A stretch of DNA of 64,000 bases from Streptomyces purpureus. GTDB lineage: Bacteria > Actinomycetota > Actinomycetes > Streptomycetales > Streptomycetaceae. This document shows, in pieces, positions 45,170 through 53,602 of the stretch. The notes under the pieces were generated by a model. It was not told the origin of the DNA. It ran no database searches and saw only the letters and a program-made list of their open reading frames with translations. How positions within the stretch are numbered: the stretch's first letter is position 1; every line of letters starts with the position of its first letter. Both the position numbers and the translations under genes were made by a program. The DNA lies in the NCBI RefSeq assembly GCF_014648195.1, contig NZ_BMQQ01000002.1:1-64000 (forward strand), in the 5' to 3' direction.

Positions 45170-47572
45170 CTAGAGGGTGCCGGTGAGGTGCTCGGGGCGT
45201 ACCGGCGTCTTGTTCAGCTCCAGGCCCGTCGCGTTCCGGATCGCCGCGAGGACGGCCGGGGTGGACGACAGGGTCGGGGCCTCGCCGAGACCGCGCAGGC
45301 CGTACGGCGCGTTCGGATCGGCGAGCTCCAGGACGTCGACCGGCATGGTCGGGGTGTCGAGGATCGTGGGGATCAGGTAGTCCGTGAAGGAGGGGTTGCG
45401 CACCTTCGCGGTCTTCGGGTCGACGATGATCTCTTCCATCACGGCGACACCGAGGCCCTGGGTGGTGCCACCCTGGATCTGGCCGACGACGGAGAGCATG
45501 TTCAGCGCCTTTCCGACGTCCTGGGCGCAGGCCAGCTCGATGACCTTGACAAGGCCGAGCTCGGTGTCGACCTCCACCACGGCGCGGTGCGCGGCGAAGG
45601 TGTACTGGACGTGACCGTCGCCCTGACCGGTGACCAGGTCGAACGCCTGGGTCGGGCGGTGGCGGAACTCCAGCTCCAGGTCGACGGACTCGTCCTCGAG
45701 CAGCTCGCCGAGGTCCGCGAGGACCTCGCCGCCGTCGGTGACGACCTTGCCGCTTTCAAGGAGCAGCTCGGCGGTGGCCCACGCCGGGTGGTACGAGCCG
45801 TACTTCCGGCGGCCGATCTCCAGGACCTTCTCGCGGACGGCCTCGCAGGTGTTCTTCACCGCGCCGCCGGTCATGTACGTCTGCCGGGAGGCGGACGTCG
45901 AACCGGCGGAGCCGACCTGGGTGTCGGCCGGGTGGATGGTCACCTGCGTGACACCCAGCTCCGTGCGGGCGATCTGGGCGTGCACGGTGACACCGCCCTG
46001 GCCGACCTCGGCCATGGCCGTGTGGACCATCGCGACCGGCTCGCCGTTGATGACCTCCAGGCGCACACGGGCGGTGGAGTAGTCGTCGAAGCCCTCGGAG
46101 AAGCCGACGTTCTTGATGCCGACGGCGTAGCCGACACCGCGTACGACGCCCTCGCCGTGGGTGGTGTTGGACAGACCACCGGGCAGCGCGCGGACGTCCG
46201 CGCCCTCGCCGGCCGTCTCCCACTGGCGCTCGGGCGGCATCGGGCGGGCCTTGACCCGGCGCAGCAGCTCGGCGACCGGGGCCGGCGAGTCCACGACCTG
46301 GCCGGTCGGCATGATCGCGCCCTGCTCCATGGCGTTGAGCCGGCGGAATTCGACCGGGTCCATGCCCAGCTTCGCCGCGAGCTTGTCCATCTGGGCCTCG
46401 TAGGCGAAGCAGGCCTGGACGGCGCCGAAGCCGCGCATCGCGCCGCAGGGCGGGTTGTTCGTGTAGAGGGCGACGGCCTCGATGTCGACGTTGTCGATGA
46501 CGTACGGGCCGACGGAGAGGGACGAGGCGTTGCCGACGACGGCCGGGGAGGCCGAGGCGTAGGCACCGCCGTCGAGCACGATCCGGCACTTCATGTGCGT
46601 GATCTTGCCGTCCTTGGTGGCGCCGTGCTCGTACCGGAGCTTCGCCGGGTGCCGGTGGACGTGCCCGAAGAAGGACTCGAAGCGGTTGTAGACCATCTTG
46701 ACCGGCTTGCCGGTGCGCAGCGCCAGCAGGCAGGCGTGGATCTGCATCGAGATGTCCTCGCGGCCGCCGAAGGCACCGCCGACGCCGGAGAGCGTCATAC
46801 GGACCTTCTCCTCGGGCAGGCCGAGGACGGGGGCGATCTGCCTGAGGTCCGAGTGCAGCCACTGGGTGGCGACGTACAGGTCGACACCGCCGTCCTCGGA
46901 CGGCACCGCGAGGCCGGACTCCGGGCCGAGGAAGGCCTGGTCCTGCATGCCGAAGACGTACTCGCCGGTGACGATGACATCGGCCTTCTTGGCGGCCTCG
47001 GCCGCGTCGCCGCGGATGATCGGCTGGCGGTGGACGATGTTGGGGTGGGGGACGTGGCCGGAGTGGTGGTCGTCGCGGCCCGGGTGGAGCAGCGGGGCGT
47101 CCTCGGCGAGGGCGGAGGCCTCGTCGGTGACGAGCGGCAGCTCCCGGTAGTCGATCTTGATCTTGGCGGCCGCGCGGCGGGCGGTCTCCGGGTGATCGGC
47201 GGCGACCAGGGCCACCGGCTCGCCGTGGTGACGTACCCGGCCGTTCGCCAGGACGGGGGTGTCCTGGATCTCCAGACCGTAGTTCTTCATCTTGGCCGGC
47301 AGGTCGTCGTACGTCAGGACGGCGTAGACACCGGCCGTCGCGAGCGCCTCGGAGATGTCGATGCTCGCGATCTCCGCGTGGGCGACCGTGGAGCGCAGCG
47401 TGTGGCCCCAGAGCATGTCCTCGTGCCACATGTCCGAGGAGTACGCGAACTCACCGGTGACCTTGAGGGTGCCGTCCGGGCGGAGCGTGGACTCGCCGAT
47501 GCCGCCCCTGGCGTGCTTCTGGGTGACGTTGGTGGGCGTACCGGCGGGAGTGGTGCGGGTGTTCGGCGCCAT
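45170..47572 (-). CDS. Xanthine dehydrogenase molybdopterin-binding subunit
   Basis: An 800-residue subunit that oxidises hypoxanthine and xanthine to urate. It has the aldehyde-oxidase/xanthine-dehydrogenase first domain (about 22-140) and the cofactor-binding body, with GVGGAFGGRED, PCGAMRGFGAVQ and AEVGQGGVTVH lining the molybdenum site, and the catalytic Glu764 in GLRGLGEAP near the C terminus. Order of the operon is FAD subunit, iron-sulphur subunit, then this one. The gap to the next gene back is one base. Confidence 0.95.
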   Translation of the reverse strand: MAPNTRTTPAGTPTNVTQKHARGGIGESTLRPDGTLKVTGEFAYSSDMWHEDMLWGHTLRSTVAHAEIASIDISEALATAGVYAVLTYDDLPAKMKNYGLEIQDTPVLANGRVRHHGEPVALVAADHPETARRAAAKIKIDYRELPLVTDEASALAEDAPLLHPGRDDHHSGHVPHPNIVHRQPIIRGDAAEAAKKADVIVTGEYVFGMQDQAFLGPESGLAVPSEDGGVDLYVATQWLHSDLRQIAPVLGLPEEKVRMTLSGVGGAFGGREDISMQIHACLLALRTGKPVKMVYNRFESFFGHVHRHPAKLRYEHGATKDGKITHMKCRIVLDGGAYASASPAVVGNASSLSVGPYVIDNVDIEAVALYTNNPPCGAMRGFGAVQACFAYEAQMDKLAAKLGMDPVEFRRLNAMEQGAIMPTGQVVDSPAPVAELLRRVKARPMPPERQWETAGEGADVRALPGGLSNTTHGEGVVRGVGYAVGIKNVGFSEGFDDYSTARVRLEVINGEPVAMVHTAMAEVGQGGVTVHAQIARTELGVTQVTIHPADTQVGSAGSTSASRQTYMTGGAVKNTCEAVREKVLEIGRRKYGSYHPAWATAELLLESGKVVTDGGEVLADLGELLEDESVDLELEFRHRPTQAFDLVTGQGDGHVQYTFAAHRAVVEVDTELGLVKVIELACAQDVGKALNMLSVVGQIQGGTTQGLGVAVMEEIIVDPKTAKVRNPSFTDYLIPTILDTPTMPVDVLELADPNAPYGLRGLGEAPTLSSTPAVLAAIRNATGLELNKTPVRPEHLTGTL

Positions 47573-47575
47573 GGG

Positions 47576-48169
47576 TCAGACCGCCTCTCCCTGACGGGCG
47601 GCCGCCAGGCGGACCGCGTCCAGGATCTTCTCGTAGCCCGTGCAGCGGCAGAGGTTGCCGGACAGGGCCTCGCGGATGTCCTGGTCGGACGGGTCGGCGT
47701 TGCGCTCGAGCAGCTCGTCGGCGGCGACGAGCAGGCCCGGGGTGCAGAAGCCGCACTGGACGGCGCCGGCGTCGATGAACGCCTTCTGGATCGGGGCGAG
47801 TTCGACACCCTCACCGGTCTGCGAGTCGGCCGGCCTGGCCTCCCACCGCTTCGCCTGGTCCAGGCTGGTGCCGCAGGCGCCGGTGGCGCAGCCGCCACCC
47901 TGGTGGCCTTCGGCGCGCTGCTGCGCGTACTCCGCCAGGCCCTCGACGGTGACGACCTCGCGGCCCTCGACCTGACCGGCGGCGACGAGACAGGAACAGA
48001 CCGGCACTCCGTCGAGACGGACCGTGCAGGAGCCGCACTCGCCCTGCTCACAGGCGTTCTTGGAGCCGGGCAGACCCATCCGCTCACGCAGGACGTAGAG
48101 CAGGGACTCGCCCTCCCACACGTCGTCGGCTTCCTGCGGACGGCCGTTGACCGTGAAATTCACGCGCAT
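47576..48169 (-). CDS. Xanthine dehydrogenase iron-sulphur subunit with Cys-containing insert
   Basis: A 197-residue subunit with two [2Fe-2S] clusters. The plant-type cluster uses Cys40, Cys45, Cys48 and Cys60 (ACEQGECGSC); the second uses Cys139, Cys142, Cys174 and Cys176 (CGFCTPG and LCRCTGY). Between them an insert of about 32 residues (89-120) carries extra Cys94 and Cys99 (GGGCATGACG), absent from standard subunits. ATG 48169 follows the FAD gene by two bases. Confidence 0.95.
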   Translation of the reverse strand: MRVNFTVNGRPQEADDVWEGESLLYVLRERMGLPGSKNACEQGECGSCTVRLDGVPVCSCLVAAGQVEGREVVTVEGLAEYAQQRAEGHQGGGCATGACGTSLDQAKRWEARPADSQTGEGVELAPIQKAFIDAGAVQCGFCTPGLLVAADELLERNADPSDQDIREALSGNLCRCTGYEKILDAVRLAAARQGEAV

Positions 48170-48171
48170 GG

Positions 48172-49062
48172 CTATGCAGCTCCTTCGAGCGTGGCGCCGG
48201 TGGAGCGGTACTGCTCCCAGGTCCAGCCGAGCGTGCGGCGGGCCATGATGCCCACCGCGTGGCGGCGGTACCTGGCCGTGCCTCGAACGTCGTCGATCGG
48301 GTTGCAGGCGGCGGACGCGAGGTCGGCGAACTGCTTGGCGATCGAAGGGGTGATGATCTTGCCGTTGTCCCAGAAGCCGCCTTCCTCCAGCGCCGCGTTC
48401 AGGAACTCCTCCGCCTCCTTGGCGCGCACCGGGGTGGGTGCGGCGGAGCCGATGCCGGTCCGGACCGTACGGGTCTCGGGGTGCAGGGCCAGGCCGAAGG
48501 CGCACACGGCGATGACCATCGCGTTGCGGGTGCCGACCTTGGAGTACTGCTGGGGCCCGTCCGCCTTCTTGATATGGACGGTCTTGATGAGCTCGTCGGG
48601 CTGGAGCGCGTTGCGCTTGACGCCCGTGTAGAACTCGTCGATCGGGATGAACCGGCTGCCGCGGACCGACTCGACCTCGACCTCGGCGCCCGCCGCGAGC
48701 AGCGCGGGGTGGGCGTCACCGGCCGGGGAGGCGGTACCGAGGTTGCCGCCGACACCGCCGCGGTTACGGATCTGCGGGGAGGCCACCGTGTGCGAGGCGA
48801 GCGCCAGGCCGGGCAGCTCGGCGCGGAGCTGCTCCATGATCTGGGTGTACGTGACGGAGGCGCCGAGACGGACGTTCTCCTCGCCGGCCTCCCAGTCCCG
48901 CAGCAGCTCGACGCGGTTCAGGTCCAGCAAGTACTCCGGGCGCCGGTGGTCGAAGTTGATCTCGACCATGACATCGGTACCACCCGCAATGGGCACAGCC
49001 GTGGGGTGCTCTGCCTTGGCGGCGAGCGCCTCCTCCCAGCTGGCGGGGCGAAGGAAGTCCAT
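48172..49062 (-). CDS. Xanthine dehydrogenase FAD-binding subunit
   Basis: A 296-residue subunit passing electrons to NAD+. The FAD-binding PCMH fold shows PIAGGTDVMVE early and SPQIRNRGGVGGNLGTASPAGD, the double-glycine flavin loop. ATG 49062 follows AGAGG. It is the first gene of the dehydrogenase operon and is divergent from pucR across a 273-base gap. The C-terminal CO-dehydrogenase-type domain is present. Confidence 0.94.
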   Translation of the reverse strand: MDFLRPASWEEALAAKAEHPTAVPIAGGTDVMVEINFDHRRPEYLLDLNRVELLRDWEAGEENVRLGASVTYTQIMEQLRAELPGLALASHTVASPQIRNRGGVGGNLGTASPAGDAHPALLAAGAEVEVESVRGSRFIPIDEFYTGVKRNALQPDELIKTVHIKKADGPQQYSKVGTRNAMVIAVCAFGLALHPETRTVRTGIGSAAPTPVRAKEAEEFLNAALEEGGFWDNGKIITPSIAKQFADLASAACNPIDDVRGTARYRRHAVGIMARRTLGWTWEQYRSTGATLEGAA

Positions 49063-49149
49063 GAGTGGCCTCTTACGTGATCGGGGGTGGTACTGGGGCC
49101 TGGGGAGAAGGCCGGCCCTCGACTGCTTGTTCATTCGCTGTTAACGCGG

Positions 49150-49167
49150 TGTGTGGCCTAGTACACA
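49150..49167. promoter_or_regulatory. Inverted repeat in the xdh-pucR divergent region
   Basis: TGTGT and ACACA form perfect arms around GGCCTAGT. The site lies 88 bases upstream of the first dehydrogenase gene and about 170 upstream of pucR. GTTAAC at 49139-49144 is close by. A candidate PucR operator, not tested. Confidence 0.4.
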
Positions 49168-49335
49168 AGCCGGGCTCCGCCGAGTGCAGTCACCGAAACC
49201 ATGAAGGAGTTGGCTGGTGACCATCATCGTCTTGTAGATTCGAACGAAAGGCGGGGCTCATTCACCTCGCCGTTTCCCCCCGGAAACGGTGGCCACAGGT
49301 CACCGGCAACAACGAGACAGATCGGCGGCAACGAG

Positions 49336-51030
49336 ATGCGGCTGCGCGCACTGCTGGAAACCGACGCGCTGGGGCTGCGCCTGCTCGGTGGTGAGGACGA
49401 GCTGGATCGCACGGTCCGTGGCGTGATGACCACCGACCTCAGGGACCCGAGCCGCTATCTGTCCGGCGGCGAGCTGGTCCTCACCGGGCTCGCGTGGTGG
49501 CGTGACGCCTCCGACGCGGAGCCCTTCGTCCGGATCCTGGCGTCGGCGGGGGTGGCGGGCCTGGCAGCGGGCGAAGCGGAACTCGGGGACATTCCCGATG
49601 ATCTGATCGAGGCGTGTTTGCGCCATCGGCTGCCTTTGTTCGCAGTGAACGAGTCCGTTGCGTTCGCGACGATTACCGAGCATGTCGTTCGACAGGTGTC
49701 GGGTGAACGCGCGGGCGACCTGGCGGCCGTTGTGGATCGCCACAGGCGGCTGATGACCTCTGGTCCGGCCGGCGGCGGACCGGAGGTCGTCCTCGACCTC
49801 CTCGGCTCCGACCTCGACCTCCGGGCCTGGGTGCTCTCCCCCACCGGCCGCCAGATCGCCGGGGCGGGCGAGCCGCTCGGGCCCGCGCTGAGCGCCCAGC
49901 TCGCCGGGGAGCACCTGGCGGCGACCCGGACCGGCCGGCGCGGTCCGCACCGCCTCGCCGTCGGCGGTACGACGTACTCCCTCTTCCCGATCCGGAACAC
50001 CGGGCGCGGTCCGGCCCCCGCCTCGCGGGACGTCCGCGAGACGGTGCTGTCCGACTGGCTGCTCGCCGTCGAGGCCGACGCGAGCGACTGGCCTGCCGCG
50101 CGCCTGGACCTGCTGCAGGGCGTCACCCAGCTGATCGCCGTCGAGCGCGACCGGCGCGAGGCGGCGCGTACGGTACGGCGCCGGCTGGCCCAGGAAGTCC
50201 TGGAGCTGGTCCAGACCGGGGCCGCGCCGGCCGAGATCGCGGCGCGCCTGCGGGTCGCGGCGCCGGTGCTGCTGCCGGGCCTCGGCACGGCGCCGCACTG
50301 GCAGGTCGTGGTCGCCCGGGTCGAGTGGGACCAGGAGGGCGCGGCGGGCCCGGCCGTCGACAGCGGGCCGGTCGCGCAGGCGCTCCTGGAGGAGATCCTC
50401 GTCGACCCGGCGACCGTCGGCTCGGAGTCGGCGGACCGGATCGCGGTGGCGCACAGCGGTGACGAGGCGATCGCGCTGGTGCCGCTGCCGTCGGTGACGC
50501 CGACGGAGACGCAGGAGGGCGAGACGATAGCGCTCGGGCTGCACGCGGACGCTCTGCTGACGGCGGTCCGCGAGCCGCTGTCGGCGGGCCTCGACGGCGA
50601 CGGCCGGCTCACGCTCGGCGTCTCGGCGGCGGTCCACTCCGCGGAGGGCCTGCGCGGCGCCCTGGAGGAGGCCCGCCACGCCCGCCGCGTGGCCGCCGCC
50701 CGCCCGGGCCGCGTCTGCGCCGCGGGCCACCACGAGCTGGCCTCCCACGTCCTGCTGCTCCCCTTCGTCCCGGACGACGTCCGCCGTGCCTTCACGGCCC
50801 GCCTGCTGGACCCGCTGCGCGACTACGACCGCCGCCACCGCGCGGAACTCATCCCCACGCTGGAGGCCTTCCTCGACTGCGACGGCTCCTGGACCCGCTG
50901 CGCGACACGTCTGCACCTGCACGTGAACACCCTGCGCTACCGGGTGGGCAGAATCGAGCAACTGACGAGCCGCGACCTGTCGCGCCTGGAGGACAAGCTG
51001 GACTTCTTCCTGGCGCTGCGGATGAGCTAA
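49336..51030 (+). CDS. pucR: PucR-type purine-catabolism regulator
   Basis: A 564-residue regulator starting at ATG 49336 with a weak ribosome site. The N-terminal PucR domain (about 1-120) begins MRLRALLETDALGLRLLGGE and has the SGGELVLTGL strand seen in members that sense ureides; the middle has a GGDEF-like segment; the C-terminal PucR helix-turn-helix is DGSWTRCATRLHLHVNTLRY then RIEQLT. Divergent from the xanthine dehydrogenase operon and probably its activator or repressor, in response to allantoin or a related compound. Confidence 0.9.
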   Translation: MRLRALLETDALGLRLLGGEDELDRTVRGVMTTDLRDPSRYLSGGELVLTGLAWWRDASDAEPFVRILASAGVAGLAAGEAELGDIPDDLIEACLRHRLPLFAVNESVAFATITEHVVRQVSGERAGDLAAVVDRHRRLMTSGPAGGGPEVVLDLLGSDLDLRAWVLSPTGRQIAGAGEPLGPALSAQLAGEHLAATRTGRRGPHRLAVGGTTYSLFPIRNTGRGPAPASRDVRETVLSDWLLAVEADASDWPAARLDLLQGVTQLIAVERDRREAARTVRRRLAQEVLELVQTGAAPAEIAARLRVAAPVLLPGLGTAPHWQVVVARVEWDQEGAAGPAVDSGPVAQALLEEILVDPATVGSESADRIAVAHSGDEAIALVPLPSVTPTETQEGETIALGLHADALLTAVREPLSAGLDGDGRLTLGVSAAVHSAEGLRGALEEARHARRVAAARPGRVCAAGHHELASHVLLLPFVPDDVRRAFTARLLDPLRDYDRRHRAELIPTLEAFLDCDGSWTRCATRLHLHVNTLRYRVGRIEQLTSRDLSRLEDKLDFFLALRMS

Positions 51031-51060
51031 CGGGCCCGCCCAGACGGGGCGGGGCCCGTT
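51029..51060 (+). terminator. Hairpin terminator of pucR
   Basis: AACGGGCCC at 51029-51037 pairs with GGGCCCGTT at 51052-51060, and GCCC/GGGGC extend the inner stem around AGAC. It overlaps the last two bases of the stop codon. Confidence 0.85.
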
Positions 51061-51259
51061 GGGGGCGGGCTCCCGCGCCCCGTGGGCCCCGGTCCCGGAC
51101 GCGAGAGCGGGCGCGGTCCGGTCGGGCCAGGCACGGGACCCAGGCGCCGCGTCAGGGGCGCGGCCGGAGGATCCGTGCGGCCATGACGGGCGGCCCCCGC
51201 GCCTCAGAGGGCGGGGCCCAGGACCCGGCAGCACGGCCGCATCGCCGGTCGTACGGCGC

Positions 51260-51385
51260 GAACCGCTCGGCCGCGTCGCCCGCCGTGTCGAGGTTGGCCG
51301 TCGTCTCGTCGAGGACGAGGACCCGCGGGTCCGTCAGCAGGGCCCGGGCGAGGGCCACGCGGGCCCGCTGCCTCCCCGACTGCTC
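51260..51385 (-). pseudogene. ABC-exporter ATPase fragment
   Basis: On the minus strand RQRARVALARALLTDPRVL reads on into VLDETTANLDTA: the signature-helix end, the Walker B and the D-loop of an ABC-exporter ATPase. About 40 residues remain, without Walker A or membrane domain. It abuts a plus-strand fragment at about 51390, so the join was made by deletion or inversion. No start or terminator belongs to it. Confidence 0.6.
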
Positions 51386-51392
51386 GTCGCCG

Positions 51393-51724
51393 ACCAAGTG
51401 GCCGGATCCATCTGGGTGTTGGACCTCCCGGACGGCCGGGTCGCGGGCGTGCTCGAAGGCCGCCATCTCGCCGAGCACGCCGGATTCCTCGCCCTGCCCG
51501 GAGGGCTCAGCGCCTTCTGGGACGGCGTCCAGCGTCGCGCGATCGCGGCATCACCCGCCGTCGGGTTGACCGCCGTCACCCGTGGCGGTCATGGCGAGAT
51601 CCATCTCTTCGACGGGGACCGCCCGATGGGCACGCTGACCGTGCCCACGCCCATCGACGACGGCGGTCACCTGGCACTCGTCGCTCCCGGCGACGGCGCC
51701 GAGGCCGATCCGGTGGGGCGCTGA
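51393..51724 (+). pseudogene. C-terminal fragment of a propeller-like protein of unknown function
   Basis: From about 51393 to the stop at 51724 the plus strand reads about 110 residues of natural-looking, repeated strand-type protein: IWVLDLPDGRVAGVLEGR, ALPGGLSAFWDGV, GGHGEIHLFDGDRPMG, ending ADPVGR. There is no start codon, and the sequence before it is the antisense of the ABC fragment. It may be the remains of a larger WD/NHL-like gene. Family not recognised. Confidence 0.45.
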
Positions 51725-51948
51725 CCCTCTCCTTGATCACGATCGCGCACCGATAAACACAGGACGATTGTGAAATCATTCACCTGAGCCCTTGGCCCGG
51801 CGCGCCATCCATGCTGAGATTCGACCGGACTCAACAGCTCAATGTCGCGCTCGGGGAGGGCAATGTGGCGGATACCGCCATGTCTGGTTCCGGTTCCGAA
51901 ACAACGGATGGCGACGATCCGTCCCCTGCCTACGGCAGGGAGACCCCC

Positions 51949-52674
51949 ATGGAGACGGCCATATGGCGTCTTCGCTCCCGCGGCTGCTGGACCGACGCGG
52001 CCGCGCTGCTCACCCCTCACGCGGGTGAACCGGCCGCGGCCCTGGAGCGGGCCGCGCTGCTGATCGAGCAGTGCCTATACACCGAGGCGGGCTGGGCCGA
52101 GGCCGAGGAGGCGCTGCGCGCCGCCGAAGCAGTGGCCCAGAGCGACGAGGAACGCGGGGCCGCCGCCTGCGAGCGGGGCTATCTCGCCTACGCCTCCACG
52201 CTGTTGGCCGTACGCGACCGGGCCGACGAGGCGCGGGCCGCGCTCGGCCGGGCGGCGGCGCTGATCGCGCCGGAAGGCGCGGGGCGGCCGCTGCTCGACT
52301 TCCGGCGCGGTCTGATCGCCCAGAACCTGGGCGACTCTCCGCAGGCCGCCCGCGCCGCGTTCCTGCGCGCCCACACCGCCGCCGCGGCCCAGGGGGACAG
52401 CCTGCTGCTCTCCTCGACCTGGCGCCACATGGCCGGAATCGCCCTGCGCGAAGGGGAGTTGGCGGAGGCGCGGCACGGCTTCGCCGAGTCGCTGCGGATC
52501 CGCGAGGAGTTGGGCTACCTGGTGGGTACGGCTCCGGCGCTCGCCTCGCTCGCGGACACGGAGAGCGAGCCGGAGGCCGGGCGGCTGCGCGCGGAGGCGG
52601 CGCGGCTGTTCCGTCTGCTCGGCGGGGTACCGACCTGGCTGGCGGGCCGGCTGGCCCCGCAAGCGGCGGTCTGA
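51949..52674 (+). CDS. TPR-like alpha-helical repeat protein
   Basis: A 241-residue protein if read from ATG 51949 behind GGGAG; the frame is open from ATG 51811, giving up to 287 residues with a low-complexity N terminus that I regard as leader. Helical pairs such as EAGWAEAEEALRAAEAVAQ, RADEARAALGRAAAL and GELAEARHGFAESLRIREEL repeat at about 35 residues and resemble tetratricopeptide repeats. TPR proteins of this sort act as scaffolds. It is convergent with the SUKH-4 gene, separated by a terminator and repeat, and so may or may not belong with that locus. Confidence 0.68.
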   Translation: METAIWRLRSRGCWTDAAALLTPHAGEPAAALERAALLIEQCLYTEAGWAEAEEALRAAEAVAQSDEERGAAACERGYLAYASTLLAVRDRADEARAALGRAAALIAPEGAGRPLLDFRRGLIAQNLGDSPQAARAAFLRAHTAAAAQGDSLLLSSTWRHMAGIALREGELAEARHGFAESLRIREELGYLVGTAPALASLADTESEPEAGRLRAEAARLFRLLGGVPTWLAGRLAPQAAV

Positions 52675-52693
52675 CGACCACCGTTCCGACCTG

Positions 52694-52726
52694 TCACCGA
52701 GGGCCCCGTGCGCGGGCCCTCGGTGA
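52694..52726. terminator. Hairpin terminator between convergent TPR and SUKH-4 genes
   Basis: TCACCGAGGGCCC at 52694-52706 and GGGCCCTCGGTGA at 52714-52726 form a perfect 13-bp stem (14 with flanking G-C) around CGTGCGC. Confidence 0.92.
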
Positions 52727-52743
52727 CGCCGGAGCGGGACGTT

Positions 52744-52885
52744 CAGTACGTTCCGCCGAGTACGTCCGGATGCGTACGTACCCGCTGCGTGCGTTCCGCC
52801 GCGTACGTACCCGCCCAGTACAGTCCGCTGCGTACGTCCCACCAGTACGTTCAGCCGCGTACGGCTCAGTACGTTCCGGCGGCGA
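52744..52885. repeat. Degenerate 14-15 bp tandem repeat with GTACGT core
   Basis: GTACGT occurs at 52746, 52760, 52774, 52803, 52832, 52845 and 52869, mostly at multiples of 14 or 14.5 bases, each followed by a TCCGCCG- or ACCCGC-like end. At least nine decayed units are present. It begins beyond the terminator and runs 20 bases into the 3' end of the SUKH-4 gene. Confidence 0.75.
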
Positions 52886-53444
52886 GGTTCTCGAAGAGTT
52901 CGTGCCACTCGCTGCGGCGGTTCTCGAACGGCAGTGGGTCGCGGGCGCGGATGTCCTCGACGATCCGGCGTACGTCGGCGTCCCGCGACTCGTGGGCGGC
53001 GTCCGCGCGCTCCTCTGCGTCGACCTGGCTCTGGACGTACGCGGCCAGTGAGGCGACGGTCCGGGCGAAGGACGACAGGTCCCCGTGGATCGCGAGCGCG
53101 GTCATGGGGCCTTCGGTGAACTGGTGGACCGTTCCGGTCCTGGGGTCCACGGCGACCATGTTGACCGGGAAGTTGCCGAGCCGGACCCAGCCGTCGACCT
53201 CCTCGCCGACCTTCCAGCCCAATTCCTTGAGCTCTGCGGAGGAACAGAAGCGGTCCGGGTCGAATTCCGGACCCAGGCCGAAGAAGAGCTCGAGTTCCTC
53301 ATCCCCCGGAATACCGATCTCGGTGAGGAATTCCGCGGTCGCCCCATCGAATCCGTAAGCCTGGGCGACATCACCGGAAAGGCGGTGGACATTGTCCTCG
53401 CCCACGGTCCTGACCAGCTCAGCGTGATCAACCGAGAACAGCAT
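52866..53444 (-). CDS. SUKH-4 family immunity-type protein
   Basis: A 192-residue protein starting at ATG 53444 behind AGGTGG. The SUKH-4 pattern is seen in the central LGWKVGEEVDGWVRLGNFP and FTEGPMTALAIHGDLSSFART, with an N-terminal LTEIGIPGDEELELFF helix-strand region; the fold belongs to the SUKH group, many of whose members neutralise polymorphic toxins. No nuclease or deaminase toxin gene is near. It lies 158 bases below the propeller gene on the same strand. Some SUKH-4 proteins in actinobacteria occur far from toxins with unknown roles. Confidence 0.82.
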   Translation of the reverse strand: MLFSVDHAELVRTVGEDNVHRLSGDVAQAYGFDGATAEFLTEIGIPGDEELELFFGLGPEFDPDRFCSSAELKELGWKVGEEVDGWVRLGNFPVNMVAVDPRTGTVHQFTEGPMTALAIHGDLSSFARTVASLAAYVQSQVDAEERADAAHESRDADVRRIVEDIRARDPLPFENRRSEWHELFENLAAGTY

Positions 53445-53602
53445 GAAGGCGTGCCACCTACCTTTTCTTTGCTTCCAATGGCCGGCCGTCGGATTCGGGT
53501 CATCATACCGCGACCAAGATCGCTCCCCTTGCGCCAATTGCCCCGTGTACCGGCCCGAATGCCCGAATGAACGCCGATGTCCGCCGATTCGCGCGGGCCG
53601 GT

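Noticed and set aside
45188..48631. Very long plus-strand open frame (about 1147 codons) across the xanthine dehydrogenase genes
   Set aside because: It is the antisense of three well-supported genes and arises from the strong third-position GC bias; its composition is Asp/Val/Arg/Gly-rich and it lacks domains and a ribosome site.
52740..52885. CRISPR array
   Set aside because: The units are decayed, 14-15 bases long and without unique spacers.
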